NCBI GenBank assembly: GCA_017308475.1
Contig: JAFKEU010000007.1
Location: 248,001 to 312,000 of the forward strand
Source: Alphaproteobacteria bacterium
GTDB lineage: Bacteria > Pseudomonadota > Alphaproteobacteria > Micropepsales > Micropepsaceae
Reading direction: 5' to 3'
Length of the DNA stretch: 64,000 nucleotides
Part shown: positions 7,447-15,551 of the stretch, piece after piece
Layout of the letters: every line of letters starts with the position of its first letter
Position numbering within the stretch: position 1 is the first letter of the stretch
Notes under the pieces: model-generated
Databases searched by the model: none
Told to the model about the DNA's origin: nothing
The model's input: the letters and a program-made list of their open reading frames with translations, nothing else
Program-made: the position numbers and the translations under genes

Positions 7447-8874
7447 TTAACCTTTTGGGCAAAGTTCCGGGATTTCCGCCGCGATTTGCGTCGGCCTGCG
7501 CAGGGCTGCCAAGAGCCGGGCATCGCGGCCATAGACGTCCGGCCTGAAGGAAATGGCCCCGTCAGGATCGGAAAAGGCGGTCCAGTAAAGGAAATAGACA
7601 GGCAGCATCCGGTGCAAAGGCAGATGGGCGGTCTCTCCCGCATCGATGGCCGCTACGATCGTCTCGATCGAAGCCAGGTCCGAGGAGATCGCGTAGGAAG
7701 CAAGAGGCAGAATTTGTTCCACGCGCACACAGCCGTGGCTGAGATGTCTGTCCTGCCGCGCAAAGGCGGCGCGCCCCGGCGTATCGTGCAGATAGACATC
7801 GAAGCGGTTCGGCAATTCCATCTTCACCCGGCCTAGCGGGTTTTCAGGCCCCGGATGCTGGCGCAGCCGATAGGGGAAAGTGGCCGCCGGAACGGCCCGC
7901 CAATTCACCGTCCGCCCCGCGGGATCACCGGGCGGACCATTCAGCAGCACCATGTCGTTGCGGGCAAGCCAGCTGCGATCGCGCTTGAGCTTGGGCAATA
8001 TCTCACGCGCGGCGATGCTGGTCGGCACGTTCCAGGGCGGATTGACCGTCAGGCTGGCTCCTTCCGCCCGCAGGATCGGGGTCGGGTCCCGTGGGCGGCC
8101 GACGATCACGCGCGACGCCAGCACCACATGGTTGTCCAATACCAGCACCAACTCGGCAGACGCAGCGTTAATGACGATCCGGTCGGGCTCCAGCGCGCGC
8201 GGCAGCCAGCGCCAGCGCTCCATATTGGCCAGAATGGTCCCGGCGCGCGCTGCAGCGGGCACATTCAATTCCGCCAGTGTGGCACGGCCCAGAATGCCAT
8301 CCACAACCAGACCATGATGCAGCTGAAAGCGCTTCAGTGCATCGGTGAGATCGGCGTTGACATCGGCGGCAACCTGCCCGTCTTCGTAGGACAACCGCTT
8401 GCGGAGGAGTGTCGCCTGTGGTTCCGCGGCATAATTCCTCGCCGCAGCCGTCAGTTCGGGCCATCCGCCGGCATCCGCGATCGCGCGATAGCGCGCCAGC
8501 GCCTTCTTCAGTGCCACATATTGAGGATATGGCGGCGCCAGCAATTCCGGCAGCCGCGCCGGCTTTCCCTCGGCGACGGCCTTGGCAACCACCGCCTCGG
8601 CATCAAAGGATGGCGCGGGCAACGCGACATCGGAATCCAGCGACCGCAGCTTGGGCCGGCCAAGCGCGACGTCACGGGCAAAGGCCGCCAACGCCGCGCC
8701 ATCAGCAGCGCGGTATTGCCCGGCGTCCAGACCGTCGTCGCCGGCCCTCTTCAGCAACGCCGCCACCTGGTGCGCCGTATCAGCGTCCAGGTCCATGAGC
8801 GCTGCGGGCCTGGCGCTCGTGATGAGGCCCAGCGCCACGAGCACGGCCAGAGCAACCTGTTTCACCTGTGGCAT
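7447..8874 (-). CDS. L,D-transpeptidase, YcbB/LdtD type
   Basis: 475 aa from the ATG at 8874 (GGAACG upstream; an in-frame ATG at 8907 is weaker). A signal peptide (QVALAVLVALGLITSARPAAL) is followed by a variable N-terminal domain, a peptidoglycan-binding repeat (DALKRFQLHHGLVVDGILGRATLAELN) and a YkuD catalytic domain. The YkuD domain ends in the nucleophile motif SHGCVR and the C-terminal YFLYWTAFSDPDG...FRPDVYGRD typical of YcbB. It forms 3-3 meso-DAP cross-links in the periplasm and confers beta-lactam bypass in E. coli. An FNR/FixK-like box lies about 51 bp upstream but may serve the divergent gene. Confidence 0.9.
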   Translation of the reverse strand: MPQVKQVALAVLVALGLITSARPAALMDLDADTAHQVAALLKRAGDDGLDAGQYRAADGAALAAFARDVALGRPKLRSLDSDVALPAPSFDAEAVVAKAVAEGKPARLPELLAPPYPQYVALKKALARYRAIADAGGWPELTAAARNYAAEPQATLLRKRLSYEDGQVAADVNADLTDALKRFQLHHGLVVDGILGRATLAELNVPAAARAGTILANMERWRWLPRALEPDRIVINAASAELVLVLDNHVVLASRVIVGRPRDPTPILRAEGASLTVNPPWNVPTSIAAREILPKLKRDRSWLARNDMVLLNGPPGDPAGRTVNWRAVPAATFPYRLRQHPGPENPLGRVKMELPNRFDVYLHDTPGRAAFARQDRHLSHGCVRVEQILPLASYAISSDLASIETIVAAIDAGETAHLPLHRMLPVYFLYWTAFSDPDGAISFRPDVYGRDARLLAALRRPTQIAAEIPELCPKG

Positions 8875-8918
8875 CCCTTCGTTCCAATTCAATCTATCTC
8901 GGGCCATCGCGAGGGCAT

Positions 8919-8932
8919 TTGATCCCGCGCAA
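8919..8932 (+). promoter_or_regulatory. FNR/FixK box between ldt and quinone reductase genes
   Basis: TTGATCCCGCGCAA fits TTGA-N6-GCAA. It is centred about 62 bp before the plus-strand start at 8988, with CATGCT at 8954-8959 at the expected -10 position. It is about 51 bp from the divergent L,D-transpeptidase start and could act on both. Confidence 0.65.
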
Positions 8933-8987
8933 GGTACCTGTCGCCGGCGCGGTCATGCTTTCCAGGGAAGCAGCGAGATAATGCGGC

Positions 8988-9566
8988 ATGCGGCACGTGC
9001 TGGTGATCAATGGCAATCCCGATGCTGCGCCGGAGCGCCTGAGCGCCGCATTGGCGCGCGCCTATGCCGAGGGTGCCGAAAAAGCCGGCGCGATGGTGCG
9101 TGAACTGAACGTCGGCACCCTGGACTTTCCCCTGCTGCGGCGGGGTACTGACTTCCTGCAGGAACCCACAGAACCGGCGATCCTGTCGGCACGCGGACAG
9201 ATTCTGCTGGCCGATCACCTCGTCTTTATCTTTCCACTATGGCTGGGTGGTCCACCCGCCATGCTCAAGGGCTTCATGGAACAGATCGCCCGCGCGGGCT
9301 TTGCCCTGAAAACCGAGGGCAAGGGCTTTCCCCATGGCGCCCTGAAGGGCCGTTCCGCGCGGGTCATAGCGACCATGGGCATGCCCGCCCTGCTTTACCG
9401 CCTGTTTTACGGCGCTCACGGGGTCAAGGCGTTCAATCGGAGCATGCTGGGCATCTCCGGCATCCGGCCAATCCGCACAAGCTGCTTTGGCGGCGTCGGC
9501 ACCTCCGGGGCACATCCGGAGAAGATAATCGCCGGGGTGCATGCGCTTGGCCGGCGATTGCAGTGA
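8988..9566 (+). CDS. NAD(P)H:quinone oxidoreductase, flavodoxin-like (MdaB/KefF superfamily)
   Basis: 192 aa, a single flavodoxin-2 fold domain. It starts HVLVINGNPDAAPERLSAALARAY, the FMN/FAD phosphate loop. LVFIFPLWLGGPPAMLKGFMEQI and ATMGMPALLYRLFYGAHG are the quinone-reductase signatures. It is cytosolic and reduces quinones by two electrons, limiting radical formation. It follows an FNR/FixK-like box, consistent with a redox or low-oxygen role, and converges on a small hypothetical gene. A more specific name is not justified. Confidence 0.88.
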   Translation: MRHVLVINGNPDAAPERLSAALARAYAEGAEKAGAMVRELNVGTLDFPLLRRGTDFLQEPTEPAILSARGQILLADHLVFIFPLWLGGPPAMLKGFMEQIARAGFALKTEGKGFPHGALKGRSARVIATMGMPALLYRLFYGAHGVKAFNRSMLGISGIRPIRTSCFGGVGTSGAHPEKIIAGVHALGRRLQ

Positions 9567-9601
9567 ACGGTGTGTAACATCAACTGAATTGCAGCCAGCG
9601 C

Positions 9602-9919
9602 CTAGGTTTCGCGTACGCTCGCGGTGCCATGATCCGTCTCGGCATCTGCGCCGGTGCTGGAGGCTTCCGGATGCTGAGACAGGAAATGGCGCAGGGCGCT
9701 GACGAGCAGCGCCGCGTGACGATTGTCGCCAGCCGCCAGGCTAGCGCGGATGTCGTCCACCAGCATCTGGCGGATTATCTCGCTGCCATGGGCGCGATGC
9801 AGGAGATAGGAACCGAGTTCAGCGGCGACAATGTCGGGCAGATGTTCGTGCTCGGCGATCGCCGCCACTTCCGCAGCATTCAGGCCGCACATGGCAATGC
9901 AGTCTTCCAGCGAAATCAC
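9602..9919 (-). CDS. Conserved small hypothetical protein (105 aa)
   Basis: GTG start at 9919 chosen because GAGGTG lies 8 nt upstream and the conserved-looking sequence begins there (VISLEDCIAMCGL...). The protein is helical with EVAAIAEHEHLPDIVAAELGSYLL and a LVSALRHFLSQHP end, then a polar tail. I recall similar short proteins in Rhodospirillales and related orders but no function. Cys and His residues (C7, C11, EHEH) are suggestive but not a recognised metal motif. It is divergent from the phasin gene, so the FNR/FixK-like box at 10007-10020 may act on both. Confidence 0.7.
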   Translation of the reverse strand: MISLEDCIAMCGLNAAEVAAIAEHEHLPDIVAAELGSYLLHRAHGSEIIRQMLVDDIRASLAAGDNRHAALLVSALRHFLSQHPEASSTGADAETDHGTASVRET

Positions 9920-10006
9920 GGGAGCACCTCGCAAGCGGTGGAATGCAAAACACCAGACCATGGGCCCAAGCCATGATCCTTGCGCGCGATCAAGCCGTAC
10001 CGACAT

Positions 10007-10020
10007 TTGATCAATGTCAA
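10007..10020 (+). promoter_or_regulatory. FNR/FixK box upstream of phasin-phaB
   Basis: TTGATCAATGTCAA matches TTGAT-N4-ATCAA in nine of ten positions. It is centred about 61 bp before the phasin ATG, the same geometry as the other boxes of this window. Confidence 0.75.
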
Positions 10021-10074
10021 GGCCATCGCGGCCCCATGGTGCGCTGATGCGATTTGCTGAGATTGGAGAACCAT

Positions 10075-10488
10075 ATGACTCAGACCTCCGAACCAGAATC
10101 TCCCAGGCCGAAACGCAAGACGGAAGCGCGCGGAAATGGCGTCGAGGCGTTCTTCCCCTTCAACCTTTCCCAGTTCCATGCCGAAAATACAGCCACAATG
10201 ACGCGCGCGAACGAGATATTCTTCCAAGCCGCCCGCTCGGTTTTGGAAAATGAGACCGAACTATTCCGCCTGCAAACCGAACGGGCCCGCGCCGCTCTGG
10301 CGCCCATGAAAACCGGCACCGCCCCGTCCCAGGCTTTTCCAGAGGCCCTGGAACAATTCCATCGCAGCACTGAACAGGCCATCGGCCACATGCGCGCCAT
10401 CAGTGACGCCATGCGCGAATGCGAATGGCAGCTTCTGGCGCTGGCCGCCGGCAGCATGGCCGGAATACAGGGCAAGAGCAGCGACTGA
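10075..10488 (+). CDS. Phasin family protein (PHA granule-associated)
   Basis: 137 aa, ATG at 10075 with GGAGA seven bases upstream. After a charged N-terminus (PKRKTEARG) comes a phasin-2-like helical domain. FFPFNLSQFHAENTATMTRANEIFFQAARSVLENETELFRLQTERA is amphipathic, and MREC..QLLALAAGSMAGI follows near the C-terminus. Phasins coat polyhydroxyalkanoate granules and regulate their size. Only 3 bp separate it from the acetoacetyl-CoA reductase gene, so it forms a PHA operon. The operon is headed by an FNR/FixK-like box, which would link carbon storage to oxygen limitation. Confidence 0.88.
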   Translation: MTQTSEPESPRPKRKTEARGNGVEAFFPFNLSQFHAENTATMTRANEIFFQAARSVLENETELFRLQTERARAALAPMKTGTAPSQAFPEALEQFHRSTEQAIGHMRAISDAMRECEWQLLALAAGSMAGIQGKSSD

Positions 10489-10491
10489 CGC

Positions 10492-11214
10492 ATGGGCCGG
10501 ATCGTTCTGGTGACAGGCGGCATCAGCGGCATCGGTGCCGCGACGGCCCGCCTGTTCAAGTCGCTGGGCCATGAAGTTATCGCCAGCTATGCGGCGAACC
10601 ACAGCCTTGCCGAGAGCTTCAATCGCCAGACCGGGATTGCCGTACTTGGCTGGAACATCGCCGACTTCGCCGCCACCCGGCAGGCCATCGACCGGATTGC
10701 ATCCACTCACGGGCCGGTTGAGATTCTTGTCAATAATGCCGGCATCGTACGCGACTGCATGCTGCACAAGATGACGGCGGAGCAATAGCAGAGCGTGATC
10801 GACGTCGATCTGGGCGGGGTATTCAACGCCAGCCGCGCCGTGATTGACGGCATGCGTGCGCGCCAGTTTGGCCGCATCGTCAATGTGAGCTCCGTCAATG
10901 CCCAGTCCGGCCGGTTCGGGCAGACGAACTATGCCGCCGCCAAGGCCGGAGTGATCGGCTTTACCAAAGCCCTGGCACTGGAAAGCGCCAGCCACGGCAT
11001 CACCGTCAACGCCATCGCCCCGGGCTATGTCGACACGCCCATGGTGGCGGGAGTGCCGGACGACATCCTGCAGAAGCTGCTTGCCACGGTTCCGGCGGGC
11101 CGGCTGGGCCGCCCGGACGAGATAGCCCGCGCCATCACCTTCCTGGCAGGTGACGAAGCGGGCTTTATTACCGGCGCGACACTGTCGATCAATGGCGGAA
11201 GATACATGGCCTAG
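10492..11214 (+). pseudogene. phaB: Acetoacetyl-CoA reductase (PhaB-type SDR) interrupted by an amber codon
   Basis: One uninterrupted frame of 240 codons except for a TAG at 10786-10788. The flanks read KMTAEQ-stop-QSVIDVDLGGVFN, where SDRs of this class have a Trp (E-Q-W-x-x-V-I-D), so a single TGG-to-TAG change explains it. All SDR parts are otherwise present: TGGISGIG cofactor loop, NNAG, NVSSVNAQSGRFGQTNYAAAK (Ser-Tyr-Lys) and the C-terminal GATLSINGG. The product reduces acetoacetyl-CoA to 3-hydroxybutyryl-CoA with NADPH for PHA synthesis. A restart at the GTG at 10795 would lack the cofactor site. Nonsense mutation, suppression or a base-call error remain possible. Confidence 0.85.
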
Positions 11215-11254
11215 CGCACAACCAGGTTCAGCGCGCAGCGGCCACCCGCCGGTC

Positions 11255-12583
11255 TTACAGGCCGAAGGGGTAGGTTTCCGGCGTGCCGGCGGGGCGTCCG
11301 GCGGCCAGCGGGGTCACCGCGCGGCTGGTCTCGAACCAGACCATGGCGTCGAACTGTTCTGCCATCACGGCGCGGAAATAGTGGCTGAGAAGCTCGTTGT
11401 CGGGCCGATAGACCACCCCGATGGCCCGTTCCAGCCGTGGTTCGCAAAGCAGGTCGCGCAACTGCACGTTCCGCGCCCGCCAATCGAACAGCGCGCGCGC
11501 ATGGCCGCATTGGCGCATCAGAAATTCATAGCTGTCGGCCCGTGCCGGACGAACCTGCTTGATCTCCATCGGACTGTCCCAGTCTGAGGCAGCCGCCACC
11601 GTGCCGCGATCGGTGCCGAAGCCGATCGCCGCCATGTCGACACCGTAGGCCGTGCGGCACAATTCTCCGATATTGAACTCCCCTTCCCAACCCATCGCCG
11701 TGGCGGCGGCGTTGCCGATATGGGAATTGTGCGCCCAGACGATGGCTTTTGCCCTGGGCCGGTGCGCCATCAGGCGTTGCAGGGTATCGAACATGTGCCG
11801 GTCGCGCAGATTCCAGGATTCACGCGAACCGCGATACATGATGCGGTAATATTCCTCCGCCGTGCGCACGATCCGGGCATTCTGCGCCGCGTTGAAAAAA
11901 CTGTCGCCGTCGCGGGCCGCATAATCCAGCCGGCGATGCAGAAGCGTCATCAATTGATCGTGCACCTGGCCTTCGCAGGTATCGCCGCCCATCACGGCAT
12001 AATGCCCGTATGCGGACGGTGACTCCTGCCACGGCGTAAGGCAGCCATAGCGGTTACGCGCCTGCCGTGCGCCCTTCGGATCGACCCGATCGAGATAGTC
12101 CAGCACCGCAGCGATCGACGCCGACAGGCTGTAAATGTCCAGGCCGCGGAATTCGACCTGCGCGGATCGGGTGCGGTGCTCATTTTCGGCGCGTAACCAG
12201 TCGACGAACTCCAGCACTTCCTCATTGCGCCACATCCAGCCGGGAAAGCGCGCGAACACCTCGCTGCGGCCCGGATCGGCCGCGCCGTGGCGCACATGAC
12301 GGTCGATGCGCGTCGCATCCGGCCAGTCTGCCTCCACCGCCACGATGTTGAAGCCATGATGACGGATGAGGTGACGGCTGATCGCGGCGCGGGCACGATA
12401 GAATTCGCTGGTGCCATGCGTCGCCTCGCCCAGAAGAACCAGCCGCGCCGTTCCGAACCGGTCGAATATTGCGCCGAAGGCTTCCGCATGTTCGGGCGGC
12501 GGCAGGTCTTCGGCGGCGTCCTTCAGGACCCTGCTCAAGGCATGGCCGACTCTGTCGCGTCGCAGGAAGCCGGTCCCGCTCAT
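11255..12583 (-). CDS. Erythromycin esterase family protein
   Basis: 442 aa. The EreA/EreB-like fold is shown by LVLLGEATHGTSEFYRARAAISRHLI (the family's catalytic Glu and His region), VEADWPDATRID, and KAIVWAHNSHIGNA with a second conserved His. Despite the name, most chromosomal members are not proven macrolide esterases and their substrate is unknown. The gene overlaps the phosphoribosyltransferase gene by 4 bp (ATGA) and is the last of a three-gene operon (hydrolase, PRTase, esterase). Operon context under an FNR-type box suggests a stress or low-oxygen function rather than antibiotic resistance. Confidence 0.88.
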   Translation of the reverse strand: MSGTGFLRRDRVGHALSRVLKDAAEDLPPPEHAEAFGAIFDRFGTARLVLLGEATHGTSEFYRARAAISRHLIRHHGFNIVAVEADWPDATRIDRHVRHGAADPGRSEVFARFPGWMWRNEEVLEFVDWLRAENEHRTRSAQVEFRGLDIYSLSASIAAVLDYLDRVDPKGARQARNRYGCLTPWQESPSAYGHYAVMGGDTCEGQVHDQLMTLLHRRLDYAARDGDSFFNAAQNARIVRTAEEYYRIMYRGSRESWNLRDRHMFDTLQRLMAHRPRAKAIVWAHNSHIGNAAATAMGWEGEFNIGELCRTAYGVDMAAIGFGTDRGTVAAASDWDSPMEIKQVRPARADSYEFLMRQCGHARALFDWRARNVQLRDLLCEPRLERAIGVVYRPDNELLSHYFRAVMAEQFDAMVWFETSRAVTPLAAGRPAGTPETYPFGL

Positions 12584-13248
12584 CCCCCAGGCTCCCCGAC
12601 CGGCTGGGTTGGCGCGAAGCGGCCCAAAATTGCAACCACCTCCCGGTCGCTGGTCTGGGCAAAGTCTGCGTAGAACTGCCCCACCGCGGCGAAGGGTTCA
12701 GGCGTGGCGAGGCAGACGATGCTATCGGCAGCACCCTGGAATTGCGCGACGGTGCCGGCCGGGGCAACCGGCACGGCCATCACCAGTTCGGCGGGTCGGC
12801 GCAGGCGCGCCGCCTGCAGCGCCGCGCGCATGGTATTGCCGGTGGCCAGCCCATCATCGATCACGATCGCCGTGCGCCCTTCCAGCGAAAGGGGGGCGCG
12901 GCCGCCCAGATAGGATTTGCGCCGCCGCTCGATCTCGGCGAGTTCGTGGGCACAGATTTCGTCAAAGGCGCGCTCGCTGGTCCCCGTAGCACGCAGCAAT
13001 TCGCGGTCCCGTACGATAATGGGAACCCCGCCATCGACCACCGAGCCCACTGCCAGTTCGGGGTGGCCCGGCGCGCCGATCTTGCGCACGAGCACCAGAT
13101 CCAGCGGCGCATTCAGGGATCGGGCGACCTCAGCTGCAACCGGAACGCCCCCACGCGGCAGCGCCAACACCACGCAATCCCTGCCCCGGTAGCTTTGCAG
13201 CGCAGCGGCAAGCTGGCGTCCTGCATCGCTTCGGTCGCGAAACAGCAT
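12580..13248 (-). CDS. Phosphoribosyltransferase-family protein
   Basis: 222 aa, ATG at 13248 preceded by an excellent AGGAGGT. Type I PRTase fold: LALPRGGVPVAAEVA near the start and the PRPP-binding loop AIVIDDGLATGNTMRAAL. The long hood-like insert (RELLRATG...EIERRRKSYLGG) is that of uncharacterised PRTases often found fused to, or next to, dienelactone-hydrolase-like proteins. The nucleobase or other substrate is unknown. It lies 8 bp after the alpha/beta hydrolase gene and overlaps the erythromycin-esterase gene by 4 bp, so the three products are probably made together. Confidence 0.88.
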   Translation of the reverse strand: MLFRDRSDAGRQLAAALQSYRGRDCVVLALPRGGVPVAAEVARSLNAPLDLVLVRKIGAPGHPELAVGSVVDGGVPIIVRDRELLRATGTSERAFDEICAHELAEIERRRKSYLGGRAPLSLEGRTAIVIDDGLATGNTMRAALQAARLRRPAELVMAVPVAPAGTVAQFQGAADSIVCLATPEPFAAVGQFYADFAQTSDREVVAILGRFAPTQPVGEPGG

Positions 13249-13256
13249 GAAACCTC

Positions 13257-13892
13257 CTAGACGACCAGCGGCGCCAGATGACGCGTGAACCAGTCGGTTG
13301 CCAACTGCGTCACCCGTTCCATCGCACCCGGCTCCGGAAAAAGGTGGCTGGCGCCAGGAACTATTTCCACAACGCACAGGCCGGTCATCCGGTGCGCCGC
13401 GCGGCGGTTCAGTTCCAGCACCTCAGGATCGTTGCCGCCGACGATCAGCAGGGTCGGGGCACGGACTTTTTCCAAGGCAGCCCCGGCCAGATCGGGCCGC
13501 CCACCGCGGGAAACAACCGCCCCGATCCTGGTGCCAAGCTGGGCTGCTGCCGTCAGGGCGGCCGCCGCCCCCGTGCTGGCGCCGAACAGGCCCACCGGGA
13601 GCCCACCTACCACCGTTGTGGCCGACCAGGCGACGGCGTCGGTCAGGCGCGCTGCCAGAAAAGGAATGTCGAACACGCGTGCCCGCCCGGCCGCCATTTC
13701 CTCTTCAGGATACAGCAGGTCGAACAAAAGCGTCGCGATCCCCGCGCGGTTGAGCATGACCGCAACCTTGCGATTGCGCTCGCTGAACCGGCTGGAACCG
13801 CTGCCATGTGCAAAAATCACCAGACTGGACGCTTTTGCCGGGCACCCCAGCGATCCCGGCAAAGACCATTTGCCGACAATCACTTCGCTCAT
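13257..13892 (-). CDS. Alpha/beta hydrolase (dienelactone hydrolase-like)
   Basis: 211 aa from the ATG at 13892 (MSEVIVGKW). An ATG at 13913 is in frame, but it would lie at or before the start site predicted from the FNR/FixK-like box at 13947, so the shorter form is preferred. The fold is visible: oxyanion FAHGSGSSR, nucleophile elbow LFGASTGAAAAL with Ser, the acid in LLIVGGNDPEVLELN and His in GASHLF. There is no signal peptide. In many bacteria this protein is fused to the PRTase encoded next; here they are separate genes 8 bp apart. The substrate is unknown. Confidence 0.87.
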   Translation of the reverse strand: MSEVIVGKWSLPGSLGCPAKASSLVIFAHGSGSSRFSERNRKVAVMLNRAGIATLLFDLLYPEEEMAAGRARVFDIPFLAARLTDAVAWSATTVVGGLPVGLFGASTGAAAALTAAAQLGTRIGAVVSRGGRPDLAGAALEKVRAPTLLIVGGNDPEVLELNRRAAHRMTGLCVVEIVPGASHLFPEPGAMERVTQLATDWFTRHLAPLVV

Positions 13893-13946
13893 GGCTGTGG
13901 CTGACACAGGCATGGTACAAACCTAGCCGACTGATCCCCGGAGAAA

Positions 13947-13960
13947 TTGATTCCGCGCAA
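13947..13960. promoter_or_regulatory. FNR/FixK box between hydrolase operon and cytochrome operon
   Basis: TTGATTCCGCGCAA fits TTGA-N6-GCAA. It is centred about 61 bp from the hydrolase start at 13892 and 56 bp from the cytochrome c start at 14010. Both are the class II distance seen elsewhere in the window, so one site may drive both directions. TAGGTT and CAGTAT lie near the two -10 positions. Confidence 0.65.
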
Positions 13961-14009
13961 ACCGCTCTCACTGTCCCTCCGCCAGTATCAACGACGAGGA
14001 GAGATCCAC

Positions 14010-14339
14010 ATGCGCGCAGTCGGCATAGCCCTAGCTTCGATCGTCTCGGTTCTTCCCGCGAATGCCGGCGCGCAGGATATCGAAGCCGGCCATCGCATAG
14101 CGGCCATGTGGTGCGCAAAGTGTCATGCCGTCGAAGCCAGGCAGACCGGTCCAGCCCTTGATGTCGCACCGCCCTTTACGACGATCGCACGCATGAAGTC
14201 TACGACGGCCGCCTCGCTGAACGTGTTCCTCAGCACCCCGCATCCGCCGATGCCCGACTTCTCTCTGACGCGCCGAGAGATCGCGGATGTGTCAGCCTAC
14301 ATCCTCAGCCTGCGCCCCGGCCCAGGCAAGGGAACCTGA
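14010..14339 (+). CDS. Small periplasmic c-type cytochrome
   Basis: 109 aa, ATG at 14010 after GAGGAGAG. A cleavable signal peptide ends near ANAGA. The single haem motif is MWCAKCH and the probable axial Met is in PHPPMPDFSL, followed by the usual C-terminal helix (EIADVSAYILSLR). It would be an electron carrier in the periplasm, possibly feeding the cbb3 oxidase encoded at the other end of the window. It begins a plus-strand run (DUF3775, 70-aa protein, attachment protein) behind an FNR/FixK-like box. It has no specific family name that I can support. Confidence 0.88.
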   Translation: MRAVGIALASIVSVLPANAGAQDIEAGHRIAAMWCAKCHAVEARQTGPALDVAPPFTTIARMKSTTAASLNVFLSTPHPPMPDFSLTRREIADVSAYILSLRPGPGKGT

Positions 14340-14364
14340 TGCGTTGGTGCGAACGGAGATGGCC

Positions 14365-14767
14365 ATGCTCGACATCAATCCCGAAAAGGTCCGCCAGGTG
14401 ATCACGGAGGCGCGCATGCTGGACGCTAAAGAAGATGTGACCGACTCCGCTTTCGATGAAGAAGAGTTCGAGGATACCGCCCCCGAGACGCTGGAAAACC
14501 CCGAGCAGGATCCCGTTTATGAGGAACTGCGCGAATTCATCCGCAGCCTGGATGAGGACGAGCAGATCGCACTCGTCGCGCTGGCCTGGATCGGCCGCGG
14601 CACGTACGAGGCCTCAGCCTTTGACCTCGCCATCGCGGAAGCCCGCCGCGCACATAAACGGTCGTACCGCCGAATACCTGCTCGGCCTGCCCCTTCTGGG
14701 CAACTATCTTGAGGAAGGTCTTTGCGCCGTCGAAATGGACGAAGAAGACGGCGACGCCATCCGATAG
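14365..14767 (+). pseudogene. DUF3775-family protein with +1 frameshift
   Basis: ATG at 14365 after GGAG. The first frame gives an acidic N-terminus and DEQIALVALAWIGRGTYEASAFDLAIAEARRAH. The DUF3775 C-terminal signature (NGRTAEYLLGLPLLGNYLEEGL) continues in the next frame, up to the TAG at 14765-14767. The break is in the AAA at 14656-14658: removing one A restores A-H-N-G-R-T-A-E-Y and a protein of about 133 aa, the usual family size. Unrepaired, the product ends at 14712 with an unrelated tail. Either a recent lesion or a homopolymer sequencing error. The family's function is unknown. Confidence 0.8.
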
Positions 14768-14782
14768 CCAAAGGAACCGCTG

Positions 14783-14995
14783 ATGCCTCGCAGGGACTTT
14801 ATACCAACCACGCTGCACTATGCGATCCGCCTGGCCGGCGACCGCTGGGTTGTCACCTGTGAGAAAATTCCAATTGCCTGCTTCGACAGCCGTGACGCCG
14901 CCCGGCACGCAGCGGCGTCCTACCTGGCGGCAGCGAGGCGGCGCGGTGATTGCCCACATATGGAGACTGACGATGAAAACCCTATTGCCGCTTGA
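14783..14995 (+). CDS. Small hypothetical protein (70 aa)
   Basis: ATG at 14783 with AAAGGAA about nine bases upstream, 15 bp after the DUF3775 stop. The sequence has beta-strand character at the start (LHYAIRLAGDRWVVTCEK), then a helix rich in Ala and Arg (DAARHAAASYLAAARRRGD) and an acidic end. The layout resembles short DUF2188-like proteins but the match is too weak to claim. It is probably co-transcribed with the genes around it in the FNR-boxed cytochrome operon. Confidence 0.6.
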   Translation: MPRRDFIPTTLHYAIRLAGDRWVVTCEKIPIACFDSRDAARHAAASYLAAARRRGDCPHMETDDENPIAA

Positions 14996-15019
14996 TCCGC
15001 AGCGCAGAGAGACGATGCG

Positions 15020-15466
15020 ATGACCCGGCTGAACCACGGCGTCTGGCTTGCGATCTGCGATGGCGGCAAGGCCATGCTGGTCGAAAATGTCGGCGAAGCC
15101 GACTGTCCCAGCCTGGTGATCCGGGAGGTCATGGAACAGCACAACCCACCCACCCATCTGCAAGGCAGCGCACCACCCGGCCGGGCCTTCAGCGGCGCGC
15201 GCGGCCGCCGCGCCGCGATGGCGCAAACCGACTTCCACGACCAGGCGGAACGCGAATTCCTGCGGCACTTCGCCGGTCGAATTGCCCTGGGCGTGGAGGA
15301 AAAGAAGATTCCCGCCCTCATCCTGGCCGCCCCGCCCCGCGCGCTGGGCATGTTGCGCCCGGAGTTGACAGACAAGACACGGCAGATCCTGGTGAGCGAG
15401 TTGGCACACGACTATGTCAAACGCCCGCTATATGAGATCGAGATGCTGCTGCGCGAGGAAGCGTAG
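15020..15466 (+). CDS. Host attachment protein family (AtsE/baeRF-like)
   Basis: 148 aa. The pattern WLAICDGGKAMLVEN at the start, a variable Gly/Arg-rich middle (SGARGRRAAMAQTDFHDQAEREFLRHFA) and LILAAPPRALGMLRPEL...ILVSELAHDYVKRPLYEIEMLL at the end match the Host_attach family. The family is named from an Agrobacterium attachment locus but structurally resembles archaeal release factor eRF1 domains. A direct role in host binding is doubtful, and the protein is cytosolic. It is the last gene of the cytochrome/DUF3775 run, followed by the FNR/FixK-like box of the CBS gene. Confidence 0.85.
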   Translation: MTRLNHGVWLAICDGGKAMLVENVGEADCPSLVIREVMEQHNPPTHLQGSAPPGRAFSGARGRRAAMAQTDFHDQAEREFLRHFAGRIALGVEEKKIPALILAAPPRALGMLRPELTDKTRQILVSELAHDYVKRPLYEIEMLLREEA

Positions 15467-15482
15467 GCCGTCTGCCGTCGGA

Positions 15483-15496
15483 TTGCGCCGGATCAA
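15483..15496 (+). promoter_or_regulatory. FNR/FixK box and -10 upstream of CBS-domain gene
   Basis: TTGCGCCGGATCAA fits TTGC-N6-TCAA (reverse: TTGATCCGGCGCAA). It is centred 62 bp before the ATG at 15552. TATGGT at 15518-15523 is exactly at the -10 expected if the site is centred at -41.5. Confidence 0.7.
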
Positions 15497-15551
15497 TTCC
15501 TCTTTCGGCGGCGGGCTTATGGTAAATATTTGACGAATTTTGGAGGCCGAC

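Noticed and set aside
11255..12583. Macrolide resistance gene
   Set aside because: The family name suggests it, but the operon and promoter context point to housekeeping or stress function, and no mobile element is near.
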